Shown here: piece by piece, positions 27,040 through 36,015 of the stretch
Position numbering within the stretch: position 1 is the stretch's first letter
Layout: the number at the start of each line of letters is the position of its first letter
DNA from: a bacterium
Lineage (GTDB): Bacteria > Krumholzibacteriota > Krumholzibacteriia > LZORAL124-64-63
Assembly: GCA_024223715.1 (NCBI GenBank)
Contig: JAAEOA010000335.1
Span: 1-53,886, forward strand
Direction: 5' to 3'
Length of the DNA stretch: 53,886 nucleotides
The notes under the pieces: generated by a model
The model's database searches: none
Told to the model about the DNA's origin: nothing
Seen by the model: only the letters and a program-made list of their open reading frames with translations
Translations under genes and position numbers: made by a program

Positions 27040-28568
27040 GCTTCGCGCTCTCTTAAATAATCCATAACTCTGCTGGCTGGCAAAGAACGTGTGCTCGGTC
27101 CCATGCGAATGAAGAAGTCTTCGTTTTCACCAATCTTCAGGAAGGCGGCCTCGTTGCAGCGGTCGCAGGCCACTAAAAGAATATTATGTTCCTTTAGGGT
27201 GCGTATTTCCGCTTTGATAAAGGAGGCAAATTCCAAGCCAATGTGCTGCTTAATAAGGTTGTCGAAGTGCAAAAGGAATTTATCCTCATTGGCAAATTTA
27301 TCGTTTTCAAGGCCAAGAACCTCTCCATCATCGGCAATACCAATGAAGAGAAAACCACCGTCGGTATTGAGGTAGGCAACTACCGATTTGAGCCAGGCTT
27401 TTTCAATTTCTTTACCAGGTTTGTCGGCCCGCAAATTCCAGCGCATGGTGCTTTTGAATTCTACGTGATCTGATTCACCACCATGAACAAGGGTTTCGAG
27501 AGCCTCTTCAGTTTCCGGGCGTTTGAGACGGCGTTGGCTGAAACGTCGCCATTTTCGGGAATAGGAAAAGGCCTGCACAATTAACGCGAGAGTGGCCAGT
27601 CCTAATACTGCAGCAAAAATCCAGGTGATTCGGCCAGTAATCGTTTCCAGACGTTGACCGAGATCAGACGCGGGGGCAATGAGCCCTAATTCACCAGGGT
27701 CGGTCCCATCAATTGCTGGATAAAATGAACACCACCAGTTATTGCCTTGAAAACGAAAATTGAGAGGTTTGCTGTATGGTTTACCCAAGTCCCCCCAAGC
27801 CATTAGTGAATGACCAATGATTTGATGTTCTTTAAGGTGGGAGGTTAGCAACTCCTGGCTGCTGCTGATGTTCATGCGGTTGCCCTGTTTTGGCGTTAGC
27901 CAAGCGACGTTCCCGTCTTCATAACGACGAATGAGAATGCCATTTTCGGTGATGGGAGCTGAAGCAGTGAACTGATCAAGAAAGTTTTCGCGCATGCCCA
28001 GCCCAATGACCAGATCGCCATGTTCGGCGGGTGCCAAAGCTCCGGCAACCAGCCCGGTTTCCTTCAAACCTGGCAGGAAAACATAACCGGACCAGTGAGC
28101 CGACTTGTCATTTTTGTTGGCCAGACTGTGCAGATACCAGGTTTGTTGGCGGCAAGGTGGTTTTTCGGAGTCGTCCAGTTTTGAAGTCCAGCCGGCCTCG
28201 GTTTTTAAGAGACAAAAATAGGGGCCGTCCGGAGGAACGATATAAACGGAAGCAATTTGCGGGACAGCGTTAACTAAGGGAATGATGAATTTTTCCAATT
28301 CATCTGGGTTACCAAGGTCAATAAGGCCTTCTTTGTGCCATTGCTTGATGGTCTCGAGATTGTTTGGAAAAGGAGTCAGATACATTCGAAACTGACTGCG
28401 GGTGGCCTCAAGTTTATACTGTAGGATTTTGGTATATACAGATTGCTGGACCCGAAATTCTTTAATAGTTATCCAACTGACGGCTGCAATGCCGGTCAGA
28501 ACCAGAAAGACTACGGTGGCGGTTAAGGTATTGGCCAAGGGACCTCGTTTAAAATTGCTGATGGTCAA
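27036..28568 (-). CDS. Membrane sensor: extracytoplasmic Cache-like domain fused to cytosolic AlbA_2 (Schlafen-type) domain
   Basis: A 510-residue protein. Residues 14-34 form the first membrane helix. A large periplasmic region of about 270 residues, with VPQIASVYIVPPDGPYFCL and later GNNWWCSFYPAIDG, looks like a double-Cache/PAS-like sensor. A second helix (ITWIFAAVLGLATLALIV, about residues 305-325) leads into a cytosolic AlbA_2 domain. This has ESDHVEFKSTMRWN at about 360, VAYLNTDGGFLFIGIADDG near 390 and FFIRMGPSTRSL near the end. AlbA_2/Schlafen domains bind or process nucleic acid or act in regulation. The topology resembles a one-component signalling receptor with an unusual output. 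Start TTG 28568, with GGAG upstream. First gene of an apparent operon with the cNMP-like protein and gpmI. Confidence 0.85.
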   Translation of the reverse strand: MTISNFKRGPLANTLTATVVFLVLTGIAAVSWITIKEFRVQQSVYTKILQYKLEATRSQFRMYLTPFPNNLETIKQWHKEGLIDLGNPDELEKFIIPLVNAVPQIASVYIVPPDGPYFCLLKTEAGWTSKLDDSEKPPCRQQTWYLHSLANKNDKSAHWSGYVFLPGLKETGLVAGALAPAEHGDLVIGLGMRENFLDQFTASAPITENGILIRRYEDGNVAWLTPKQGNRMNISSSQELLTSHLKEHQIIGHSLMAWGDLGKPYSKPLNFRFQGNNWWCSFYPAIDGTDPGELGLIAPASDLGQRLETITGRITWIFAAVLGLATLALIVQAFSYSRKWRRFSQRRLKRPETEEALETLVHGGESDHVEFKSTMRWNLRADKPGKEIEKAWLKSVVAYLNTDGGFLFIGIADDGEVLGLENDKFANEDKFLLHFDNLIKQHIGLEFASFIKAEIRTLKEHNILLVACDRCNEAAFLKIGENEDFFIRMGPSTRSLPASRVMDYLREREA

Positions 28569-28894
28569 ATTTTGGCTCCGGTATTGGGGAGGTGGTATTG
28601 TTTTGGGAGAGGGTAACTAACTTTGTTGGATTTTGCGACAGGAAATGCTGGTGGGTTCAATATGAAGCCCTCTATTCCCGGAAGCTGGGCCCACCAATAA
28701 CCAATATTCTCTAATTTGTAGATTATTATTGAACAATATTCTCAATGCCAAAATGACCAAGACTCTAACGTGTTTCACAGCAAAGAGTTGGGTTCTGGCC
28801 TCATCCTTGCGATAACCCTTTCGAAGACAACAAACAACCCGCCGGAGTGGCAAACAAAACTAAATCCACTCCAGCAATTCGAAAGGCCAATACA
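28569..28894. other. Divergent intergenic region
   Basis: 326 bp between the leftward membrane-sensor gene and the rightward small secreted protein. It must contain promoters for both. I see no reading frame with a ribosome site, no repeat and no known RNA. Confidence 0.45.
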
Positions 28895-29218
28895 ATGAAA
28901 AAGCTTATGAATATCACCCTGATCGCTCTTTCCCTCGTCGCTCTTTTTGCAACTTCCGGATTTGCTGCAGAAAGCATGGTCGATGATTACGAATTCACGG
29001 CTATCGATAATGGAGTGACAATTTCCATTGAAGCTCCTGCATCTCACGAAGAATGCAACAGCTACGCCAGCTTGCAGAACGAAATTGATCTGGCTCTGGA
29101 AAGTTTGAACTACGATACCGATATTTCCGCCAAAGAATGTGCCCATGCTGATAAAAATGAAGAAGCAAATGCAGAAAAAATCTATCGCCTCCTGGAGTCC
29201 ATCTCTTTCGACGGCTAA
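28895..29218 (+). CDS. Small secreted protein, unknown function
   Basis: A 107-residue protein with a classic signal peptide (MKKLMNITLIALSLVALF..., cleavage predicted after GFA), leaving about 85 acidic residues with two cysteines that could form a disulfide. No domain is recognised. ATG 28895 is chosen because GAAAGG lies upstream and the frame then opens with the signal peptide; an in-frame ATG at 28847 has no such features. A terminator follows 22 nt after the stop. Confidence 0.75.
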   Translation: MKKLMNITLIALSLVALFATSGFAAESMVDDYEFTAIDNGVTISIEAPASHEECNSYASLQNEIDLALESLNYDTDISAKECAHADKNEEANAEKIYRLLESISFDG

Positions 29219-29240
29219 TATTGACGGTCAAAATAAACAA

Positions 29241-29270
29241 AAAAGGGACGGCATATAGCCGTCCCTTTTT
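29241..29270. terminator. Bidirectional intrinsic terminator
   Basis: GGGACGGC (29245-29252) pairs with GCCGTCCC (29258-29265), with A-runs before and five T after. It separates the small secreted protein gene (+) and the S9 peptidase gene (-). Confidence 0.92.
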
Positions 29271-29288
29271 ATTTCTCTGCCAAATCAA

Positions 29289-31760
29289 CTAAGGCCCGGT
29301 AACTTCTCCCTCCTCAAGCAACCGGGGCTTGGCGTTCATGACGTAACGATCCAACCAGGTTGAAGTTTCCCACAACACATGCATGACCGATTCCCGAGCC
29401 CGGTAGCTGTGGCTTTCATGAGGCAGCATCACCAGTCGGGCGGTGGCACCGAGTCCTTTTAACGCTCCGTACAGGCGTTCGCTTTGCATAGGGTAGGTGC
29501 CGGAATTGTTGTCGGCATCGCCATGAACTATCAGAATGGGTTCGTCAATTTTGTCGGCATGCATGAAGGGCGACATAGCAAAATATACTTCGGGAGCTTC
29601 CCAGATTGTGCGCTCTTCAGCTTGGAAACCAAAGGGAGTCAGAGAGCGGTTGTAGGCTCCACTGCGAGGCAGGCCCAAACGGAAAAGGTCACTATGTGCC
29701 AACAGGTTTGCAGCCATGAAAGCCCCGTAGCTGTGCCCGCCAATGGCCATGCGGTCTTTATCTCCCACGCCCCTTTCTACAACAGCATCTACGGCGGCCT
29801 GAGCACTCATGACCAACTGTTCTACGAAAGAATCGTTGGATTCAACATCACCTTCACCAATGATAGGCATGGTTGGATCGTCAAGAACGGCATAACCAAG
29901 GGTTAGGTAGAGCATAGGCGAGTACCAGCCCACACGGGTGAACCGATAGGGTGAGTCAGTAACCTGGCCGGCGTCTTTTTTGCTTTTAAATTCGGTGGGA
30001 TAGGCCCACATAATTACGGGCAGAGAGCCATCACGATCTTTGTCGTATCCGGGTGGCAAATACAACGTCCCGGTAAGATCAACACCGTCGGCACGTTTGT
30101 AAGTGATTAATTCCTTGGACAGTCCGGCCAGCTGAGGAGCGGGATCCGGAAATGTGGTTAAGGCTGTTAACTTGTCTTTTTTGAGATCACGCAGGTAATA
30201 ATTAGGCGGTTCCTTTTGTGATTCCCGGCGGGTGATAATGTGCTGTTTTTTTGCATCAACCAATTGCACGAATCGCTCGTAATAAGGAGCCTCAGAATGA
30301 AAAAGGCGTTTTTTGTCGCCAGTTTTCAGGTTTGCCGAATCCAGGAAGGGGCGGTCTCCTTCAGGAGAGGCTCCATCGCCGGAGAGGAAAATGGTTTGTC
30401 CATTGTTGGCGGTTAACATAACAGGAGCACCATAAGGGCCCGGATGCATGACAGGAGTTCCCGGGTCGTTGTAACGGTCTTGCCAGCTGCGGTCCTCAAT
30501 CAATTTTGGGGCAATACTGCGGTCGCCCGGTTGAATTTGCCAAATTTTGACATTTCGGGTTTTCCACCACCAGCTGCTTACAAAAGCCAGGTTATCGTTA
30601 CCCCAGGTAACCCCGCCATAACGTTGGGCCAGGATGGTCAGTTCTTCAGGGGGGCCTTCAAAGGGAGCTTCCAGAGTGAAAACCCGGTCGCGTTCTTCGG
30701 CTTCAACTCCACCATCGCCACCGTCGAGTGCTTCAGCCCAGTACAGAGTGGCTTTGGCATCGGAACGCCAGTTAATACTGCGGCGGCCTTTGGCAACGGA
30801 GCCAAAGCTGATGGGGATCTGATCTTGCAGAGGCAGGTTGGCCACTTCATAAACCAGTTCTCCGTCACGATCGATGACTTCAATGAGGCGCGGGAATTTA
30901 TTTTCCTGCAAAGAGTAGGAGTAGGGTTTTTTGACCTTCTCAGTAAGAATAAAGTCACCGCCGGGAGATGAAGCCATACGGCGAAACAAAGCAGGCTCGC
31001 CAAGTTTTTTGGCCTTGCCTTTTCGTTCCAGAATGTAGGCTTGGCTGGTGGCATAATATTCATACAGAGATTCATCGAATTTGTTTTTCAGAAGGTCCTG
31101 ATGAGTGCGGGCCGGCGCTTTTTTGCCCAGATTTTCCTGAATGACCGGGCCTTCAGGAACCAAGGGTTCCACAGGGACCTGGCCACGATCTGAAACAATG
31201 GCACGGACAACAAGTTTATTGCCATCGTCGAGCCAGCTGTAGGGGCGGCCATACACACCATTAAGACTCATGGTTTCCGGAGTGGCCTGTCTGGCTTTGC
31301 CGGATTTAAGTTCGGCAGTCCACAGGCTGATGCGATCCGAAAGGGTCACAACAAAGGCAATTCGTTTGCCATCGTCGGACCAGGAAAAACCATTCAGGCG
31401 GGCGCCTTCTGGCAGGCCGGTTACCTGACGTTCTTTGCCATCGTCCAGACGTTGGAACTTGACGCTGTTACCATAAACCTGACGACTACGGCCATTAATT
31501 CGCGGGTTAATGCGCAAGCCGGCCAGTCGCAATTCCGGTTGGGCCACTTCTTCAATGGAAGGCAGGCCGGGACGACCCACAAAAACCAGCCACTCGTTGT
31601 CGGGGCTGACCAGAACCCAGGGAGTTTGAGGAGCATCAATAATATCGGCTAGAACCTGGGTCGGCATTTGGTAGCCCGCAGGAGCCGATTCGGTTGCCAT
31701 GGCTCCCACAGCAGATAGTAAAACAAAAAGAAAGATGGCACGTGAAAAAAAAGTCGTCAT
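29289..31760 (-). CDS. Secreted S9-family serine peptidase (glutamyl-endopeptidase-like)
   Basis: An 823-residue exported hydrolase. A signal peptide (residues 1-21, ending AMA) precedes a beta-propeller of about 500 residues and a C-terminal alpha/beta-hydrolase domain. The nucleophile is Ser677 in GGHSYGAFMAANLLAHS, the acid is in VHGDADNNSGTYP, and the histidine in LPHESHSYRARES. The overall sequence, including the PVIMWAYPTEFKSKKDAGQ segment, resembles the S9D glutamyl-endopeptidase/CGEP group. It probably cleaves peptides in the periplasm. ATG 31760 has GGGAG upstream and gives a proper signal peptide. Confidence 0.92.
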   Translation of the reverse strand: MTTFFSRAIFLFVLLSAVGAMATESAPAGYQMPTQVLADIIDAPQTPWVLVSPDNEWLVFVGRPGLPSIEEVAQPELRLAGLRINPRINGRSRQVYGNSVKFQRLDDGKERQVTGLPEGARLNGFSWSDDGKRIAFVVTLSDRISLWTAELKSGKARQATPETMSLNGVYGRPYSWLDDGNKLVVRAIVSDRGQVPVEPLVPEGPVIQENLGKKAPARTHQDLLKNKFDESLYEYYATSQAYILERKGKAKKLGEPALFRRMASSPGGDFILTEKVKKPYSYSLQENKFPRLIEVIDRDGELVYEVANLPLQDQIPISFGSVAKGRRSINWRSDAKATLYWAEALDGGDGGVEAEERDRVFTLEAPFEGPPEELTILAQRYGGVTWGNDNLAFVSSWWWKTRNVKIWQIQPGDRSIAPKLIEDRSWQDRYNDPGTPVMHPGPYGAPVMLTANNGQTIFLSGDGASPEGDRPFLDSANLKTGDKKRLFHSEAPYYERFVQLVDAKKQHIITRRESQKEPPNYYLRDLKKDKLTALTTFPDPAPQLAGLSKELITYKRADGVDLTGTLYLPPGYDKDRDGSLPVIMWAYPTEFKSKKDAGQVTDSPYRFTRVGWYSPMLYLTLGYAVLDDPTMPIIGEGDVESNDSFVEQLVMSAQAAVDAVVERGVGDKDRMAIGGHSYGAFMAANLLAHSDLFRLGLPRSGAYNRSLTPFGFQAEERTIWEAPEVYFAMSPFMHADKIDEPILIVHGDADNNSGTYPMQSERLYGALKGLGATARLVMLPHESHSYRARESVMHVLWETSTWLDRYVMNAKPRLLEEGEVTGP

Positions 31761-31880
31761 GAAGGCGCTCCCAAGTTGGATTGATGGGTTGATAACAGAA
31801 GCGGGATGATACCCTTTTCCTGTTGTGATTGGCAATTACGATTATTTTCAGCCATGATACATAGGGCAAATATTGATCAT

Positions 31881-34800
31881 TTATTCATCCCAGGCGGCTG
31901 ACCAGTGAGGTGAATTACGCAGGGCTTCCAGCATGGGGTTGGACCGGATTTCTTCCAGGGTAGTAAGGTTATTCTGGAGGCAGGTTTCCACCCACTGGGC
32001 ACTTCGTTCCGTTTGGTCACTCATGCTGAATGCGGCGGCGGCAAAGAAGGCAGCTCCACGAACCCGTGGATCCATTTCGTGAACCCGGGCAAAGGCATCG
32101 GCAGCTTCTTCGAATTGCTTGAGTCGGCCCAAGGTGGTTGCCAAATTATTAAGGGAAATGGCCGAGTCAGGGTCTAGTTTCATGCATTTTCGGGCGTAAA
32201 CCAGACTTTCGTCAAGGCGGCCCAGTTGACTTAAAATGATGCTGGTTTGCGAAACCCATGAGGCATCGTCAGGGTGATGGGCCAGGTGCTCCAGGCAGAG
32301 GGCCAGGGCTTCATCCTTGCGATCCAACCGGCGCAAAACTGTTACTCGTGTAAAAATGAGATGGGGGTTTTCCGGATCTTTTTTGAGGGCATTTTCCAAA
32401 GTCGTCAAAGCCAGCTCAGGAGCACTGTTTTGAATTTGGCTTTGGGCTCGCTGCAAAGACTGGGAAGAATTCATACCCTGGTCTGAAACTTGTCCGGCAA
32501 CCGAGTCCTGATCTATCAATTGAAGCAGCTTTTTGATTCGGAAATCATCGGGATTTTCCTTAGCACCGACTAAAAGGGCTTCCCGGCCATTGGCAACAAA
32601 ATTTGTCCCACCACCCAAGCCATAACCCAGCATGAATTGCCTGGATGAAATCAGATATCGATCCAGTTTTTCCTGATCGAAATTCCCGCTAACTGCAAGA
32701 TTTATATTCTCCCGGGCTTTAATCAGATACAGGAAATTATTATCTTCATGTTTGGATAGAGACTGGGAACGAACTTCTCTCAGTACGTTGAATTCCAGGG
32801 TAGGATGCTCCCATGTGTTAGGCACCCCATCGTGAAGATTTTTCAGTAGAGCTTCTTTGCCAGCAATGCGAAGCGTGGACATAATATATGGGTCCGCGTA
32901 ATTCTGTTGAGCCATGTCTTTCTTGACATCGGCTTCGGTTGTCAGTTTATAAAATCGGTCAAAATCGAAAACAAGGGGCTGAGGTGATCCTACAATAATC
33001 ATGCTGTTAGGGTCGATCCAGTACAGCACCATATGTTCGAATGCCATGCCGAAACTGCGAATGACTGTTTCGGTTTCCGAAGCGGGGAAATGCTGGGCCA
33101 GCCATTGAACCATGATTCCGTCATCGGTTAAGCGCTGGCGGCATAAACGGTAATAGTCCAGCGATAGCAGGATTGAGTTTCCTGAATATTCCGGGTTCAG
33201 CTTGGAGTCACTACTGATGATATCGTAGGTGTTATTTGTGGTCAGCAGGTGTTGGATTCCATCGCCTAAAATGAGATCCAGCCGAGGGTCCTTCAATACA
33301 TTGCCATGGTGTTGACTGAAGAAAGCTGCTCCTTCAATAACACCTGGAACAATTTCCACACAGGTCATTTTTTCAATCTCATCGTATAGGCCCAGGGTGC
33401 CCAAGGTGACTCCACTGCCCAGGCCCACAGATAACGTATGCTTTGCTTCCGGGGAAAGAACCATGGGCAAATGGGCGAGGATTTTTTCCTTGCGTGTGAT
33501 GGTGGGTTCAGTGCCGCCAATGTGGTGGCCGTCAACAGCCATATGCATTTCACCGTTGGGTTTGCGATAGACACGGGTGTGTGCCGTAGGGTCTTCACGG
33601 TCGAACAGTACCGTGTCCTGCGGATCCTGGGTGTCGCATTGATGGGGCCGGGCAAAGTGCGACAGCGGAGCGAAAAGAAGGATCAGCAAAACCAGGGCAG
33701 CCAGACCGGGCCACAAATCTCGCGAAGTGCGACGATTATTTTTGAATAGAATGATGACGGCAAGAACGGCACTGAGAACAGAGGTAGCCAAAAGGGCGTG
33801 ACGAACTCCAAGCAGAGGCAGGACAAGAAAACCAGCCACCAGGCTTCCGATGATGGAGCCGGCGGTATTGGCAAAATAGAAGTGGCCCACTTTGCCACCA
33901 ATTTTGTGCAAACCCTGTATGCCAATGCGATTGACCAAAGGGAAAGTCATGCCTGAAAAAAATGTGGGCAGAGCCATGATGGCAAAAGAGAGCATGAAGC
34001 GCCGGGCCAGGTAGGTGTTCCAATCAGATGGATTGATAATGGCCGGGTCGAGACCGGGCAGCCAATTCCAAATCAAAGGAACGGTGGCCGCTGTTGAAAG
34101 AGCAATCGCTGCCTGAACCCAGCCCAGAGTACGGGCGGGTGAAGAAACCCGATCGGCAATACGTCCACCAACCCAGCTGCCTACAGCCAGACCGGTTAGA
34201 TAAGTCGTCAGCATGGCACTGAAGGCATAAGTGGAGTTGCCCAGGAAATGATGAAGAGCACGGGTCCAATAAAGTTCAAAACCCAGGGCGGCGAAGCCGG
34301 TTGCGGCAAAAATTATTGCCAGGAATTTTACAGAAAGTTCGGGTAGTGTTTTTGTGGTGTTGGCTGATTTTTCGGATTTGTTCTCACTGTTTTCCATCTG
34401 GTCATTGGTGGCCGGGACCAGACTTTTGCCCAAAGCGAAGGCAGTCAGGCCAGCAATCAAATTTCCAGCCACTGCAAAAACAGTGCTGCCGTTCAGGCCA
34501 ATGGCCGGTATCAGGACAAAGCCCGAAAGGGCAATTCCCACAACTGCACCGAGAGTGTTGACCGCATACAACATTCCCAGATTGCTGCCAAGCTTGTCGT
34601 GGTGGCGAACCAGGAATCGACTCAATACCGGTAGGGTTCCGCCCATGAGAATGGTGGGTGGTAGCAGAAGAGTGAAAGTCAGGACAATTCGCAAGGGTAT
34701 CATTAAGCCAGAAGGCAAGGCGGCGGCGGCTTTTATGTAGCCGGGTTCAATTACCATAACCATGAGGGGAACCAGGGCGCCGAGAACGGCCACACCAATT

Positions 34801-35030
34801 TCCAGAATGGCATAAAGACGTAAAGGGTTGTTACTGCTATCGACTCGCTTGCCAAAGTAGTGGCTGCCAAGGGCCAGGCCGCCCATGAAGGCGGCCAGAA
34901 CGGTGCTGATGGCCAGAGTTGTTCCGCCCAGAAGGTGGCTTAATAGGCGAATCCAGACCAATTCGTAAACCAGGCCGCTGATGCCGGAACCGGCAAATAA
35001 TATGGCAATAATAAGGGTGGTTTTTTTCAT
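31881..35030 (-). CDS. Fused MFS-like membrane protein / spermidine-synthase-like domain / TPR
   Basis: A 1049-residue three-part protein. Residues 1-215 and 230-445 form two blocks of membrane helices with the signature GSGISGLVYELVWIRLLSHLLGGTTLAISTV and repeated LGALVP/PTILMGGTLPVL segments. Residues about 480-730 are a spermidine-synthase-like Rossmann domain (LSVGLGSGVTLG, CVEIVPGVIEGA, DLILGDGIQHLL, YDIISSDSK). The C-terminal 180 residues hold TPR repeats, e.g. LARLDESLVYARKCMKLDPDSAISLNNLATTL-type units. The usual catalytic aspartate region reads ISSDSKLNP. Family members are widespread but their reaction is unestablished. The TPR part faces the cytosol by inference. The ATG at 35030 has only a weak ribosome site. 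Confidence 0.85.
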   Translation of the reverse strand: MKKTTLIIAILFAGSGISGLVYELVWIRLLSHLLGGTTLAISTVLAAFMGGLALGSHYFGKRVDSSNNPLRLYAILEIGVAVLGALVPLMVMVIEPGYIKAAAALPSGLMIPLRIVLTFTLLLPPTILMGGTLPVLSRFLVRHHDKLGSNLGMLYAVNTLGAVVGIALSGFVLIPAIGLNGSTVFAVAGNLIAGLTAFALGKSLVPATNDQMENSENKSEKSANTTKTLPELSVKFLAIIFAATGFAALGFELYWTRALHHFLGNSTYAFSAMLTTYLTGLAVGSWVGGRIADRVSSPARTLGWVQAAIALSTAATVPLIWNWLPGLDPAIINPSDWNTYLARRFMLSFAIMALPTFFSGMTFPLVNRIGIQGLHKIGGKVGHFYFANTAGSIIGSLVAGFLVLPLLGVRHALLATSVLSAVLAVIILFKNNRRTSRDLWPGLAALVLLILLFAPLSHFARPHQCDTQDPQDTVLFDREDPTAHTRVYRKPNGEMHMAVDGHHIGGTEPTITRKEKILAHLPMVLSPEAKHTLSVGLGSGVTLGTLGLYDEIEKMTCVEIVPGVIEGAAFFSQHHGNVLKDPRLDLILGDGIQHLLTTNNTYDIISSDSKLNPEYSGNSILLSLDYYRLCRQRLTDDGIMVQWLAQHFPASETETVIRSFGMAFEHMVLYWIDPNSMIIVGSPQPLVFDFDRFYKLTTEADVKKDMAQQNYADPYIMSTLRIAGKEALLKNLHDGVPNTWEHPTLEFNVLREVRSQSLSKHEDNNFLYLIKARENINLAVSGNFDQEKLDRYLISSRQFMLGYGLGGGTNFVANGREALLVGAKENPDDFRIKKLLQLIDQDSVAGQVSDQGMNSSQSLQRAQSQIQNSAPELALTTLENALKKDPENPHLIFTRVTVLRRLDRKDEALALCLEHLAHHPDDASWVSQTSIILSQLGRLDESLVYARKCMKLDPDSAISLNNLATTLGRLKQFEEAADAFARVHEMDPRVRGAAFFAAAAFSMSDQTERSAQWVETCLQNNLTTLEEIRSNPMLEALRNSPHWSAAWDE

Positions 35031-35252
35031 GGATTTTCTACGGGGGTTCGAAATTGGATCCGAAAATTGTCCCGATTAATTGGTGGGGGTGAGCGAATTT
35101 TAACCTGTATAGTCTACAATAATAGTGGGAGTTTGACAACTTAATGGATAATGAAGGTTGAAATTGGTCAGGGGCCGTTTGACAAAATCTGTGATGTGGA
35201 TTGAGATAGCTACGATAATAGCTATTGGAGTTACTGAAATTAGGGGAGGCAT

Positions 35253-35633
35253 GTGCGAACTATTCAAATGACCCTCGATGAAGACCTGGTTGAAGCCGTT
35301 GACCAGATGTCTGCCGAATTGCAAACAAGCCGATCGGCTTTTACGCGAATGGTTTTGCGTGATGCTTTGGCAAAAAACCTTGTTTGCAGAAAGAAGAGCA
35401 ACACCGTTTGGGTTGTGCCTAAGAGAATGTCGCTGATTGCTTTTTATCAAAAGTACCCAGCAATCTTCAACCTAAAACACATAAATCTCCCGTGTTTAAT
35501 CAAATCTATTGCCACAAATTGAACCAGCGACATTCTTCTGGGCACAACTCACCGTTTGGGGTATGGACGGCATCCTATGGTGGCCGAAGAAATGGGTGTT
35601 TGGGAAACGGAGCAAGTCTGGGGTGAAGAATGA
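35253..35633 (+). pseudogene. Decayed ribbon-helix-helix antitoxin (MazE/VapB-type), interrupted by a MITE
   Basis: The 5' part starts at GTG 35253 and encodes RTIQMTLDEDLVEAVDQM and SAFTRMVLRDALAKN, a ribbon-helix-helix antitoxin head. The expected C-terminus, QKEEQHRLGYGRHPM and VWETEQVWGEE, is found downstream in another frame and on the far side of a 139-bp repeat. Two lesions are visible: a frameshift around 35372-35385, near an A-run, and the repeat at 35411-35549. Removing the repeat and one target copy and correcting one base restores a complete antitoxin. Its stop overlaps the toxin start (ATGA), the usual TA layout. Confidence 0.85.
35411..35549 (+). mobile_element. MITE-like element, copy 2, with 10-bp target-site duplication
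   Basis: Same orientation and structure as copy 1: terminal inverted repeats at 35411-35435 and 35525-35548, internal AAACAC/GTGTTT stem. The insertion is flanked by the direct repeat CACCGTTTGG (35402-35411 and 35550-35559). The reading frame of the antitoxin continues across the duplication when the element is removed, showing that this is an insertion. Confidence 0.9.
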
Positions 35634-35943
35634 AAAGAGGGGAAACTCGATGGTACAAGTTTTCCAACCCAGATAAAAAAAGCCTGTTCTGGTATTGACT
35701 CGGAATTCAATTTTGGAGTACTTGAACGAAGTGGCTGTTGCTCCGATTACCAGTACGGTTCGCTGCATTCCAACCGAAGTGGTTTTGTCTGAAAGTGATG
35801 GAATGCCAAGATCCTGCGCCATTAATTGCGATCATTTACAAACTGTTTCCAAAGAAAAAATGGGCTCCCTTGTAACAACTCTATCCACCGAAAAAATGAA
35901 AAAAGTGGGGCCGGCCATCAGGTTTGCCCTTGGGTTTAGTTAA
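35630..35943 (+). pseudogene. Frameshifted MazF/PemK-type toxin
   Basis: The frame starting at ATG 35630 reads MKRGETRWYKFSNPDKK and then meets a stop. Shifting by one base at the A-run 35675-35681 continues PVLVLTRNSILEYLNE, VRCIPTEVVLSESDGMPRSC and LSTEKMKKVGPAIRFALGF, a full MazF/PemK endoribonuclease-type toxin of about 104 residues. One base is missing, probably by slippage in the A-run. The toxin is therefore presumed inactive, in line with loss of the antitoxin. A sequencing error in the homopolymer cannot be excluded for this lesion alone. Confidence 0.85.
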
Positions 35944-35963
35944 AAGGGGCTCATTGAATAAAA

Positions 35964-36000
35964 AATGAACCTGTCCCCAACCGGAAACAGGTTCATTCTT
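35964..36000. terminator. Bidirectional intrinsic terminator
   Basis: AATGAACCTGT (35964-35974) pairs perfectly with ACAGGTTCATT (35987-35997). On the minus strand a T-rich run follows, so it most likely ends the kbl operon. On the plus strand it could end the toxin remnant. Confidence 0.88.
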
Positions 36001-36015
36001 GTTACCGTCTATTCC

